A stretch of DNA of 41,462 bases from Nevskia sp. (GCF_023266035.1 NZ_JAHFRY010000022.1:1-41462), one strand, 5' to 3'. Positions 27,786 to 35,154 are shown, counted from the first letter of the stretch. Program-made: numbers and translations. Notes: generated from the sequence alone by a model not told the origin.

Positions 27786-29209
27786 GCACCTCGTCCAGAC
27801 TCGATTGGGGCGTCGCCCCCGCGCTCGATGCCTTCGAAGCGCTGATGTGGCGCATGGATGTCTATCCCCACCTGCGCTCGGCGGTGGTCGGCATCGAACT
27901 GCTCGACCGCGTGCCGGATCGCGAGCGGGTGATCGCTGCCCATCGCTGGGGCGCGCAAGCGGTGCCGCGCCTGCGCGATCGTCTGGTCGACGTGCCGCTG
28001 GCCACGCCCGAGTGGGTCGAGGACACCGGCTTCGATCTGGCCTCTCATCTGGAATTCGTCCGCCTGCCGGCACCGGGCAGCGAGCGGCAGCTGCTCGACC
28101 ACGCGGCCGCGTTCGCGATGGCACCGTTCGATCGCAAGCGGCCACCCTGGCAGGCGCAGGTCATCGAAGGTCTCGAAGGCGGCCGCGCTGCCTACATCCT
28201 GAAGCTGCACCACGCGCTCAGCGACGGCATCGGCATCGTCCAGCTGATGTCGTTCATGCACAGCCGCAGCCCGGAGCCGGGTAGTCGTCGGGCAAGCGCA
28301 GCGACGGTCGCGGCAGCGCCGGGGGGCGAGCCATCGCCGGTCGACATCTGGCGTCGCCGCCTGCGCCGCGAACTCGATGCCGCGCCTGGCCGCGCCCGTG
28401 CGCTGCTGAGCAAGGCCTCGCGCGCGCTGGCGTCGTCCGATGACGGCGAGACCCGGCTGTCCCGCGCTGCCCGCTATCTGGCCTCGGCACGGCGGGCGCT
28501 GGCGCCGTACATGGCACCGCCGTCGCCGCTGCTCAAGGATCGCTCGCACCAGTGGCGTTTCGAGGTGCTGGACCTGCCGCTGACTCCGTTCAAGGCCGCC
28601 GCCAAGGCCTGCAAGGCGACGCTCAATGATGCTTTCGTCGCTGGCCTGCTCGGCGGCTTCGCGCGCTATCACACCGAGATGGGGGTCGAGGTCGACGAGA
28701 TTCCGATCGGCATGCCGATCAATGTCCGCAGCGAGCACGCGGCTGGCGGGGGCAATCATTTCGCACCGGGCCAGCTTGCGGGCAGGCTCGCGGGCGCCAC
28801 GCCGATCGAACGGATGCGCCACATCGGCGAACAGGTCGCGCGGCTGCGCGAGGAGCCGGCACTGGCCGCGCCGCTGGCGTTGATGCCGCTGCTGGTGCGC
28901 TTGCCGCAGGGCCTGGTCGCGCAAGCGATGGGGCCGAAGATGGCGGCCAACGACCTGCAGATCAGCAATGTGCCGGGCATCCGCGACGCCGTGTATCTGG
29001 CCGGCGCACGGGTTACCCGCCTGTATCCGTTCGCGCCGCTGCCCGGCGTGGCCGGCATGATCGCGCTGGTCTCGCACGGCGAGCACTGCTGCATCGGCCT
29101 GAACCTGGATGCCCGCGCGATCGCCGAGCCCGATCGGCTGATGCGTGCGCTGCGCGTCAGCTTCGATGAAGTGCTGGCCCTCGCGCCGGCCGCAGCAACC
29201 CATTCCTGA
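27782..29209 (+). CDS. Wax ester synthase / diacylglycerol acyltransferase (WS/DGAT)
   Basis: 475 residues. The active-site motif HHALSDG is at residues 143-149, in the N-terminal CoA-acyltransferase-like half. The C-terminal WES_acyltransferase half contains NDAFVAGLLGGFARYH, PINVRSEHAAGGGNHF and QISNVPGIRDAVYLAGARV. The enzyme joins acyl-CoA to diacylglycerol or a fatty alcohol to form triacylglycerol or wax ester at the membrane/lipid-body surface. It follows the PlsB- and PlsC-type genes without a gap, so triacylglycerol is the more likely product in this operon. The product ratio cannot be predicted from sequence. Confidence 0.92.
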   Translation: MSTSSRLDWGVAPALDAFEALMWRMDVYPHLRSAVVGIELLDRVPDRERVIAAHRWGAQAVPRLRDRLVDVPLATPEWVEDTGFDLASHLEFVRLPAPGSERQLLDHAAAFAMAPFDRKRPPWQAQVIEGLEGGRAAYILKLHHALSDGIGIVQLMSFMHSRSPEPGSRRASAATVAAAPGGEPSPVDIWRRRLRRELDAAPGRARALLSKASRALASSDDGETRLSRAARYLASARRALAPYMAPPSPLLKDRSHQWRFEVLDLPLTPFKAAAKACKATLNDAFVAGLLGGFARYHTEMGVEVDEIPIGMPINVRSEHAAGGGNHFAPGQLAGRLAGATPIERMRHIGEQVARLREEPALAAPLALMPLLVRLPQGLVAQAMGPKMAANDLQISNVPGIRDAVYLAGARVTRLYPFAPLPGVAGMIALVSHGEHCCIGLNLDARAIAEPDRLMRALRVSFDEVLALAPAAATHS

Positions 29210-29244
29210 TTTACCCATAACCAGACATTCCAAGGAGGAGCGAC

Positions 29245-30801
29245 ATGCAATTCACCCAGGGACTGCATCGGGCCGTGCAGCAGCAGCCGGAGGCCATCGC
29301 CACCGTCTGCAAGGACCGCCGCCGTACCTTCCGCGAACTGCGTGATCGCGTCGCCAAGCTGGCTGGCGGCCTACGCAGCCTTGGCATCGAGCGCGGCACG
29401 CGGGTCTGCATCCTGTCGCTGAACTCGGATCGCTACCTCGAAAGCTATCTGGCGCTGGCTTGGCTGGGTGCGGTGGTCAACCCGGCGAACTTCCGCTGGA
29501 GCGCGCCGGAGGTGATCTATTCGCTGAATGATTCCGACAGCATCGCGCTGATCGTCGACGACCAGTTCGCGCCGATGATCGACGCGATCCGTACCGGCAC
29601 GCCGGGCCTGCGGGAAGTCATCTTCTCAGGGGATGGCGCCATGCCGGCCGGTTGCCACGGCTTCGAAGCGCTGCTCACTGGCAGCGAGCCGGTGACCGAT
29701 GCCGATGTCGGCGGCAACGAACTGTTCGGCGTGTTCTACACCGGCGGCACGACGGGGAAACCCAAGGGCGTGATGCTGTCGCATCTCAACGTCTGCAGCT
29801 CGGCGCTGAACCTGCTCGCCGAAGGCGCGCTGCCGGAAGGGGCGATCGGCCTGCATGCTGCGCCGATGTTCCATCTCGCCGACATGATGCTGATCACCTG
29901 CCTGCTGCTCCGCGGCGGCCGCCACGTGATGCTGCCGGTATTCCGCCCAGATCTCGTGCTCGATGTACTGGAGGCCGAGAAGATCAGTGACTTGCTGCTG
30001 GTGCCAGCGATGCTGCAGGCAGTCGTCGATTTCCCCGGCACCAAGGGCCGCGATTTGAGCTGCGTGAAGCGGATCATGTACGGCGCCTCACCGGCATCCG
30101 AAGCCTTGCTCGATCGCACCCAGGCCGCGCTCCCCGGCGCCAGCCTGATGCAGGTCTACGGCATGACCGAAATGAGCGCCGTGATGACCGCGCTGCCGCC
30201 GTCCGAACATGCCATCGCCACCCGCACCGGCAACCGCCTGCGCTCCGGCGGCCGCGCCAGCTATCACGTGCAGGTGCGCATCGTCGATGAACAGGACGGC
30301 GAACTGCCAAGAGGCCAGGTCGGCGAAATCATCGCCCGCGGTCCGAACGTGATGATCGGCTATCTCAACAAGCCGGAAGCCAGCGCCGAAGCGCTCAAGA
30401 ACGGCTGGATGCACACCGGCGACATGGGCTACATGGACGAAGCCGGTTATGTGTTCATCGTCGATCGCCTGAAGGACATGATCATCTCCGGCGGCGAGAA
30501 CATCTATTCCGTCGAAGTGGAGAATGCCATCTCCAAACACCCGGCCGTCGCCGCCGTCGCGGTGATCGGCATTCCCTGTACCGAGATGGGCGAGAAGGTG
30601 CACGCCACTGTCGTGCTGAAGCCGGGCGTGTCGCTGACGCAGGAGGCGTTGTATGCGCACTGCAAGACGCTGATTGCGGGCTACAAGTGTCCGCGTAGTC
30701 TGGAAGTGCGGGAAGCCTTGCCGGTTTCCGGGGCGGGGAAGGTATTGAAGACGGAGTTGCGTAAGCCGTTCTGGGACGGGCAGAGTCGGGGTGTTGGTTG
30801 A
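29245..30801 (+). CDS. Acyl-CoA synthetase (AMP-forming, ANL superfamily)
   Basis: 518 residues after a strong AAGGAGGAG ribosome site. The AMP-binding loop TGGTTGKPKG is at residues 166-175. YGMTEMSAVMT holds the adenine pocket and GYMDEAGYVFIVDRLKDMI the hinge, followed by GGENIYSVEVENAI. The C-terminal catalytic Lys is in SGAGKVLKTELRK (about Lys499). It activates a carboxylic acid, probably a fatty acid, to acyl-CoA through an acyl-adenylate. As the last gene of the lipid operon it would supply acyl donors to the three acyltransferases. It is the last backbone gene before the cassette array. Confidence 0.9.
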   Translation: MQFTQGLHRAVQQQPEAIATVCKDRRRTFRELRDRVAKLAGGLRSLGIERGTRVCILSLNSDRYLESYLALAWLGAVVNPANFRWSAPEVIYSLNDSDSIALIVDDQFAPMIDAIRTGTPGLREVIFSGDGAMPAGCHGFEALLTGSEPVTDADVGGNELFGVFYTGGTTGKPKGVMLSHLNVCSSALNLLAEGALPEGAIGLHAAPMFHLADMMLITCLLLRGGRHVMLPVFRPDLVLDVLEAEKISDLLLVPAMLQAVVDFPGTKGRDLSCVKRIMYGASPASEALLDRTQAALPGASLMQVYGMTEMSAVMTALPPSEHAIATRTGNRLRSGGRASYHVQVRIVDEQDGELPRGQVGEIIARGPNVMIGYLNKPEASAEALKNGWMHTGDMGYMDEAGYVFIVDRLKDMIISGGENIYSVEVENAISKHPAVAAVAVIGIPCTEMGEKVHATVVLKPGVSLTQEALYAHCKTLIAGYKCPRSLEVREALPVSGAGKVLKTELRKPFWDGQSRGVG

Positions 30802-31025
30802 TTCGTTGCTTGCCTTATCGCCGATCGAATGCGAGGGTTTAGTTCAAGGTTTTACTAGGGGACTGTCGCCGGTACCGTTTGCGAGCGAACTCAGTCTTTG
30901 TCGCTTCGGGATGCGTCGATCTTTCAGGGGGTTGCGATGCCTGCGAAACGTTTCAACGGCAATGGCTCTGGATTAGGGGACTACGCGCGTAGTCCCCTAA
31001 TTCGGGGCAAGTCCCCTATTTGGCG
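30802..31025. other. Junction between lipid operon and cassette array; no integrase
   Basis: 224 bp with no gene I can support. It contains the palindrome and the partial TAGGGGACT copies and ends at the first crossover point (GCG^TTGGGC, box at 31025-31031). In this array orientation an integrase and attI would normally lie here. The space is too small for an integrase, and I see no fragment of one. Confidence 0.6.
30972..31001. repeat. 30-bp perfect palindrome left of the cassette array
   Basis: ATTAGGGGACTACGC followed by its exact reverse complement. A partial copy, TAGGGGACT, occurs at 30856-30864 and AAGTCCCCTA at 31009-31018. It may be a terminator for the lipid operon, a REP-type element or part of an old attI region. 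Confidence 0.85.
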
Positions 31026-31357
31026 TTGGGCCACGATGGAAAGAGTTTGGTTTAGTGGGTTTGTGCAGATGGCGGCTGAGCACTCATCGTTTAGCCAGGC
31101 TGTTTGTAAGGTTGGCGCAGGTTCTGGCGTAGTGGCTGTCGGCTTGTGTCGTGGTTGAGGTTCGTTGCGCTTTGAACGTAGCGGCAAGTTGCTGGCTTGG
31201 CACATCGCGTGGTCAGTCGCATCACCAGTCAGCACTTTCCTCCGTAGTGAACCGAGCAGGGAACATGCACAGGGTTACCAGCAGTCCGCCATCGTCGCCC
31301 AACCAGGCATTCAAGCCGACCGCCGCGAAAAGCCGCGGCGTCGGCTTAATTTAGGCG
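31026..31357 (+). repeat. Cassette 1: gene-less cassette, copy A (332 bp)
   Basis: First cassette of the array. It shares most of its length with the cassettes at 32027 and 40649. No plus-strand frame is kept in all three copies and there is no good ribosome site. A minus-strand frame covering its left part is shared, but it runs through the cassette boundary into unrelated sequence. It may carry an RNA, a promoter or nothing. Confidence 0.8.
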
Positions 31358-31363
31358 TTGGGC
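31297..31363 (+). other. attC of cassette 1
   Basis: 67 bp; GCCCAAC (31297-31303) to GTTGGGC (31357-31363); inner arms AGCCGAC/GTCGGCT around GCCGCGAAAAGCCGCGGC. Confidence 0.93.
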
Positions 31364-31528
31364 GTCACTGGGGGTTTGTCTTACTTGGTGAATTCGGCGG
31401 CAACTTGAATCAATGATTTCATCGGCAAGGTAGCGAGCTGTTTACAGGTTCCCGGCGGCATTCACGCAGCAACTCAGCAGTCGGTTTTCAGGGCTGTCGT
31501 CAGGTTCCGCACAGAAAACGGAGTCGTC

Positions 31529-31705
31529 ATGTCGGCGAAGGTGTCCCACCAATTCAGGGCCAGTGCCGCGGCAAGTGCCGTCTTGCTTGCAGGGAGCGCG
31601 CTGCAGGGAGCTTCAGCGTCGCCCAACCAGGCGCTGCAGCCGACCCACGCGAAAAAGCTCGCGCGGTCGGCTGAGCTTGGGCGTTGGGCATTAAGAGAAG
31701 CATGA
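31529..31705 (+). CDS. Cassette 2: small exported protein reading through its attC
   Basis: A 58-residue ORF with GGAG about 7 nt before the ATG, preceded by about 165 nt of leader within the cassette. Residues 1-30 look like a Sec signal peptide: Lys4 and Arg10, then the hydrophobic run ASAAASAVLLAGSALQGASA. The remainder is encoded by the attC itself and by the first bases of the next cassette. The stop overlaps the next gene's start (ATGA at 31702). Either a tiny secreted peptide or a chance frame; no homologue recognised. Confidence 0.45.
   Translation: MSAKVSHQFRASAAASAVLLAGSALQGASASPNQALQPTHAKKLARSAELGRWALREA
31621..31689 (+). other. attC of cassette 2
   Basis: 69 bp; GCCCAAC (31621) to GTTGGGC (31683-31689); arms CAGCCGACC/GGTCGGCTG around CACGCGAAAAAGCTCGCGCG. 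Confidence 0.92.
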
Positions 31706-31947
31706 GCAGCTCACTTCTAAAGGCGCTGGCTCAGGAAGCCGCGAAGGAGTGGCCCCTGAGTCGTGAAACCGTATCGCGTTGTTACTACTCTCACCTTTCA
31801 AGCCCGCCCAGTGAAAACGCCAGCACATCAGAGCTATGGGTTAACGTCATATGGGAGCGCTCTCAGAGCGTTCCCATAGAGTTATTTCGTGCCGCGCTCA
31901 AGAGCAACAAAAAGCTCGGTGAGCTTGGCAAGCATCTTGAGCCGTGA
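31702..31947 (+). CDS. Cassette 3: hypothetical protein, 81 residues
   Basis: Begins MSSSLLKALAQEAAKEW after the ribosome site AAGAGAAG, 12 nt downstream of the recombination box. No signal peptide or membrane segment; a mixed helical N-terminus and a charged C-terminus (LKSNKKLGELGKHLEP). Not recognised. The TTG inside the upstream GTTGGGC box is in frame and open, so a form six residues longer is possible. Its start overlaps the stop of the cassette 2 ORF. Confidence 0.7.
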   Translation: MSSSLLKALAQEAAKEWPLSRETVSRCYYSHLSSPPSENASTSELWVNVIWERSQSVPIELFRAALKSNKKLGELGKHLEP

Positions 31948-31954
31948 GCGTCAT

Positions 31955-32032
31955 GCCCAACAATAGCTTCCAGCCGACGTATTTGCCTTCGCTTCGCTGC
32001 GGCAAATCCGCGGCTGAAGCTAGGCGTTGGGC
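31955..32032 (+). other. attC of cassette 3
   Basis: 78 bp; GCCCAAC (31955) to GTTGGGC (32026-32032); long inner arms ATTTGCC...GGCAAAT around the TTCGCTTCGCTGC tip. Confidence 0.93.
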
Positions 32033-32359
32033 AACACTGGAAAGCGTTTGGTTTTAGTGGGTTTGTGCAGGTGGCGGCTGAGCACTCATCGTTTAGCCAG
32101 GCTGTTTGTAAGGTTGGCGCAGGTTCTGGCGTAGTGGCTGTTGGCCTGTGTCGTGGTTGAGGTTCGTTGCGCTTTGAACGTAGCGGCAAGTTGCTGGCCT
32201 GGCACATCGCGTGGTCAGTCGCATCACCAGTCAGCACTTTCCTCCGTAGTGAACCGAGCAGGGAACATGCACAGGGTTACCAGCAGTCCGCCATCGTCGC
32301 CCAACCAGGCATTCAAGCCGACCGCCGCGAAAAGCCGCGGCGTCGGCTTAATTTAGGCG
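32027..32359 (+). repeat. Cassette 4: gene-less cassette, copy B (333 bp)
   Basis: Nearly identical to cassette 1 from TTTAGTGGGTTTGTGCAG to the attC, with a few substitutions and one indel near the left end. It starts AACACTGGAAAGCGTTTGG after the box, as copy C does. No convincing gene. Confidence 0.85.
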
Positions 32360-32365
32360 TTGGGC
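32299..32365 (+). other. attC of cassette 4
   Basis: 67 bp, same sequence as the attC of cassette 1; GCCCAAC (32299) to GTTGGGC (32359-32365). Confidence 0.93.
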
Positions 32366-32782
32366 ATGAAAAGAACCATCGTCACTGACCGCGAGATTCT
32401 GCGTTGCATACACGATATGCATCAGGATCAATACCCCGGTCCGGAGCTACCTGGAGGAAAACGCCAAAACGATCCCTACCTTCCAATACCAGTGAGGGAG
32501 GTAGCAGCTAAGCTCGGAACATCACCTGAAATGCTCTTTGGCCGGTTGTACTACCACCTCGACGCTAAGTATCGATACAAAGACAGTGGCGGCGCGGAGA
32601 CGCATCTTTTTTCAATGAAGGTCGGCGATAAAATACACTGTGTTCACTTCCCCTATTTGTCGGCAGTCTTGGCTGAGCACGAGGCCGAACATCGGCAATT
32701 CTGGTGGACCTTATGGCTTTCTATCGCGGCGCTAGTACTGTCGGCAGCGTCCATAATTTCTCAGATAGTCACCGCAAAGTAG
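32366..32782 (+). CDS. Cassette 5: helix-turn-helix-like protein with C-terminal membrane anchor
   Basis: 138 residues. The ATG directly follows the GTTGGGC box, so the ribosome site must lie within attC (TTTAGGCG, 8 nt upstream). Residues 42-66 (VREVAAKLGTSPEMLFGRLY) look like a winged-helix DNA-binding element. The middle is polar. Residues 112-133 (FWWTLWLSIAALVLSAASII) form one membrane helix ending near the C-terminus, as in tail-anchored proteins. Function unknown; a membrane-tethered regulator or sensor is a guess. An in-frame TTG in the recombination box would add two residues. Confidence 0.72.
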   Translation: MKRTIVTDREILRCIHDMHQDQYPGPELPGGKRQNDPYLPIPVREVAAKLGTSPEMLFGRLYYHLDAKYRYKDSGGAETHLFSMKVGDKIHCVHFPYLSAVLAEHEAEHRQFWWTLWLSIAALVLSAASIISQIVTAK

Positions 32783-32789
32783 AGTTCAT

Positions 32790-32867
32790 GCCCAACAAGG
32801 CGCTCCAGCCGACGTATTTGCCTCCGCTTCGCTGCGGCAAATCCGCGGCTGAGCTAGGGCGTTGGGC
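32790..32867 (+). other. attC of cassette 5
   Basis: 78 bp; GCCCAAC (32790) to GTTGGGC (32861-32867). Its crossover point is the left end of the duplicated block. Confidence 0.93.
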
Positions 32868-32887
32868 CGCAGGAAGGCAGAAATTCT

Positions 32888-33205
32888 ATGAACGCTCATG
32901 AGTTCGTCTCTAGGTGGCGGAAGGAAAAAGATAATCTGCTGGCTTCGTTCATGGAGCCCGGTAGCACATTGCGCGTGGCTGATCGCATTCGAGCCATGAA
33001 TCTCAGTGAAGAACAGCGCGAGAGGCTTGGCGCGGTTATTGATGGTGTGCTCGTGGACACGTTCTATACGCTGCTCCTCGGGCTCGATGGCTGCGCTCAG
33101 ATCGGAGGCATTCAAGAGACATACGAAATTCGGGGCGAAGACGGCGAAGTCATATCTTCGTGCGGAGACATAGAAGGAGTCGCAAGTGAATTCTTCCCCG
33201 CCTGA
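32888..33205 (+). CDS. Cassette 6, copy 1: hypothetical protein, 105 residues
   Basis: MNAHEFVSRWRKEKDNLLAS at the start, with AGGAAGG about 14 nt before the ATG. A soluble protein: a helical N-terminal half rich in Arg, Lys and Glu, then a beta-rich acidic C-terminal half (YEIRGEDGEVISSCGDIEGV). No signal peptide or membrane helix. The size and look are like small immunity or partner proteins often found in cassettes, but I cannot assign a family. A second identical copy starts at 35594. Confidence 0.75.
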   Translation: MNAHEFVSRWRKEKDNLLASFMEPGSTLRVADRIRAMNLSEEQRERLGAVIDGVLVDTFYTLLLGLDGCAQIGGIQETYEIRGEDGEVISSCGDIEGVASEFFPA

Positions 33206-33217
33206 GGTGGCGCTGCG

Positions 33218-33295
33218 GCCCAACAGGTGCATCCAGCCGATGTCTTTGCCGTCGCTTCGCTACGGCAAATCCACGGCTGATGCTTGGCGTTGGAC
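33218..33295 (+). other. attC of cassette 6, copy 1
   Basis: 78 bp; GCCCAAC (33218) to GTTGGAC (33289-33295). The right box belongs to cassette 7 and is matched by that cassette's own GTCCAAC end. Confidence 0.93.
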
Positions 33296-33307
33296 CTAAG
33301 AAAAGCG

Positions 33308-33571
33308 ATGAAAGCGAGCGCAATAAATATTACGTTCCAGCCCCGATGGAAAGAGGAGCTTGTCTGTACAACTGCATCGGGCACCTTCACGCTCGAAATG
33401 CCAATGGGCGATCCGGCTGTCTACCTCCCCACCAGTTCAAAATGGTTGGAGTTAGCGCCTTCATGGGTCAAACCACACTGGGCATCAGTTCAAGAGCAGC
33501 TTGCTGCTTGGTGTGCTACGCAACATCTGGCTTTGCACATCGAAGAGAGCGCGGGTGTCTATGGTCAATAA
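33308..33571 (+). CDS. Cassette 7, copy 1: hypothetical protein, 87 residues
   Basis: Starts MKASAINITFQPRWKEELVC after AAGAAAAG. Predominantly beta N-terminal part (TASGTFTLEMPMGDPAVYLP), then a Trp-rich helical part (WLELAPSWVKPHWASVQEQLAAWC). No export signal. Not recognised. The TTG in the GTTGGAC box is in frame 18 nt upstream. It is followed by a shorter attC of different sequence. Confidence 0.72.
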   Translation: MKASAINITFQPRWKEELVCTTASGTFTLEMPMGDPAVYLPTSSKWLELAPSWVKPHWASVQEQLAAWCATQHLALHIEESAGVYGQ

Positions 33572-33588
33572 CCGGAATCAAAGGTCGG

Positions 33589-33652
33589 GTCCAACTAGTG
33601 GTTCAACGCGACGGGCCATAAAGCCGGCCCGCGCGTTAACCTGGCGTTAGGC
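33589..33652 (+). other. attC of cassette 7, copy 1
   Basis: 64 bp; GTCCAAC (33589) to GTTAGGC (33646-33652). The left box complements the GTTGGAC at the start of this cassette. Inner arms CGGGCC/GGCCCG around ATAAAGCC. Confidence 0.9.
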
Positions 33653-33667
33653 CTCATTGGAGACTAT

Positions 33668-34240
33668 ATGGCTGACCGATGCTATCTCTACGCCACAGAT
33701 CATTTGCCGGGCTCGCGTGAGTGGGAGCAGCAGCGTCAGTTGCAGGGCATCGGAGAGTGGAGCCTCGACATCCCGCTTACTTTCCAGCTGCTGATGAGTG
33801 GCGATCCTATCCCAGTCAGGTCATCCATCTGGAACTCTGAAGAAAATATTGCCCTAGCTGGTGAAGCTCGAGCAGGTCTTAAAAGCTTGACTGCATACTT
33901 AGCATTGCTGCCCAGAACTGCAGCACCGCTCGTTTCGCAAACCACTGAGTTCTTCTTGCGCCCTGAGAATTGCCGAAGATACTTTGTCCTTGAGTGCGGA
34001 GAGATCTTCGATCTACGCGGAAAGAATCTGGCAGCACAGAACAACGAGCTCTTGAAAGCGATTCGCAAGCTGTCATTGGACATCGCCAGCATTCCAGTCC
34101 CGGACCCGGATGCTGCAAGAGAGCTGCTGATAACACCGTTTAGTCGCCGAAGCACGGACCCATTGGACAATTTTTACCCGCTCGGTCTTGGCAACTGGTC
34201 TAGTATTCTGTACTACCAATTCGGCGAGAATGAGGCCTAA
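33668..34240 (+). CDS. Cassette 8, copy 1: hypothetical protein, 190 residues
   Basis: Starts MADRCYLYATDHLPGSREWE with TTGGAGA 7 nt upstream. A soluble alpha/beta protein with no signal peptide. Notable stretches are GIGEWSLDIPLTFQLLMSGD and FFLRPENCRRYFVLECGEIF, followed by a charged helix (NNELLKAIRKLSLDIASI). The stop TAA lies inside the GCCTAAC box of its own attC. No family assigned with confidence. It is the largest protein in the duplicated block. Confidence 0.78.
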   Translation: MADRCYLYATDHLPGSREWEQQRQLQGIGEWSLDIPLTFQLLMSGDPIPVRSSIWNSEENIALAGEARAGLKSLTAYLALLPRTAAPLVSQTTEFFLRPENCRRYFVLECGEIFDLRGKNLAAQNNELLKAIRKLSLDIASIPVPDPDAARELLITPFSRRSTDPLDNFYPLGLGNWSSILYYQFGENEA

Positions 34241-34294
34241 CAATTCATTCAAGCCGACGCCGCTTCGCGGCGCGGCTTAATTCAGGCGTTGGGC
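34235..34294 (+). other. attC of cassette 8, copy 1
   Basis: 60 bp; GCCTAAC (34235) to GTTGGGC (34288-34294). The left box complements the GTTAGGC that starts cassette 8. Inner arms GCCGACGCCG/CGGCGCGGC around CTTCG. Confidence 0.93.
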
Positions 34295-34297
34295 ACC

Positions 34298-34696
34298 ATG
34301 AAATTCACACGCTCTGAATTCGCAGACGGTTTTAAGCTTCTCGGCCTTATCGGTCTAATTGTCGGAGTTGCCGTCGTCCCCGGCCAATGGATGTCGGGCG
34401 CTGTACATTCTGAGGCTCTGGTCGGTATCGTTGTTTCCGGGTCATGTGTTTTACTTGCTACGCTTCTAGCGCTGAGCGTAAAGCCGGCTTTAGAGGTTAC
34501 AGCGCAGCTCCTATTTTTCGGTGGCTTGTTCTATCTCGCTTTGGTTCCGTTCATTTCCGCTCAGGTTGGTTGGCATTATTGGCAACGCCTCAGCATTCTT
34601 TTGTTGGCATCAGCCGCGTCTGCATTTGTCGGCTGGCACTGGTTGAGGCTCCTGCGTGCTGGTGCCCAACCAGGCGTTCAAGCCGACCGGCCATAA
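34298..34696 (+). CDS. Cassette 9, copy 1: four-helix membrane protein, 132 residues
   Basis: The ATG is 3 nt after the recombination box. Four hydrophobic segments at about residues 13-30 (LLGLIGLIVGVAVVPG), 42-62 (LVGIVVSGSCVLLATLLAL), 68-88 (VTAQLLFFGGLFYLALVPFI) and 99-118 (LSILLLASAASAFVGWHWL). The last 12 residues (AGAQPGVQADRP) are encoded by the attC. Inner-membrane location likely; function unknown. Confidence 0.76.
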   Translation: MKFTRSEFADGFKLLGLIGLIVGVAVVPGQWMSGAVHSEALVGIVVSGSCVLLATLLALSVKPALEVTAQLLFFGGLFYLALVPFISAQVGWHYWQRLSILLLASAASAFVGWHWLRLLRAGAQPGVQADRP

Positions 34697-34732
34697 GAAG
34701 CCATGGCCGGCGGCTTAACTTAGGCGTTAGGG
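34664..34732 (+). other. attC of cassette 9, copy 1
   Basis: 69 bp; GCCCAAC (34664) to GTTAGGG (34726-34732), whose last base departs from the Y consensus. The variant belongs to cassette 10, whose far end is CCCTAAC. Confidence 0.88.
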
Positions 34733-34738
34733 CTCTCC

Positions 34739-35125
34739 ATGTGGACCTTACTTCAGAAGTGCGCAATTCGGTTGGCGGCATTCGTCATTGCGTGCCTTGG
34801 TGCACGCTGGCTTTACGTATTTGCCTTCACTGACTATCGAGCTCATCACCGCGGCATCATGATTCCGTTGGCATTAGTAGCGATCTTGTTTGCCATTACC
34901 TTGGTCCGACTTAACATTTGGGCCTTATTGCTTTTGCTCGTTAGTGCCTCAGCAGTAGGCGCTTTCGCCGCATGGCTCCAAGTCTCAAGTGGCCATTTGC
35001 ATCCAAAGCTTGGAGCATGCGTGGTGGTTTCAGTCACGTACGTCTGGTTGCTGGGGCCTGGGGCGGTCCGAGCCCTAACCAATGGCTCAAGCCGACCGCC
35101 GCGAAAAGCAGCGGCGTCGGCTTAG
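34739..35125 (+). CDS. Cassette 10, copy 1: four-helix membrane protein, 128 residues
   Basis: Four hydrophobic segments: residues 8-29 (RLAAFVIACLGARWLYVFAF), 39-57 (IMIPLALVAILFAITLVRL), 60-80 (WALLLLLVSASAVGAFAAWL) and 91-110 (LGACVVVSVTYVWLLGPGAV). The C-terminal tail (NGSSRPPRKAAASA) is encoded within the attC. The ribosome site is weak. Function unknown; it is the second of three consecutive four-helix proteins. Confidence 0.74.
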   Translation: MWTLLQKCAIRLAAFVIACLGARWLYVFAFTDYRAHHRGIMIPLALVAILFAITLVRLNIWALLLLLVSASAVGAFAAWLQVSSGHLHPKLGACVVVSVTYVWLLGPGAVRALTNGSSRPPRKAAASA

Positions 35126-35139
35126 CCTAGGCGTTGGGC
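35072..35139 (+). other. attC of cassette 10, copy 1
   Basis: 68 bp; GCCCTAAC (35072-35079) to GTTGGGC (35133-35139). CCCTAAC complements the GTTAGGG at the start of this cassette. Confidence 0.9.
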
Positions 35140-35154
35140 GCTAAAGGTAACAGC

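Noticed and set aside
27461..29233. 590-codon minus-strand ORF opposite the WS/DGAT gene
   Set aside because: Antisense shadow with compositional bias; the HHALSDG enzyme is on the plus strand.
30802..31025. A definite attI site
   Set aside because: The GCG^TTGGGC crossover is present, but without an integrase gene or recognisable direct integrase-binding sites it cannot be called attI.
30981..32237. Minus-strand ORFs shared by the gene-less cassettes
   Set aside because: The common part is conserved because the DNA was copied; the frames run across cassette boundaries into unrelated sequence and have no ribosome site.
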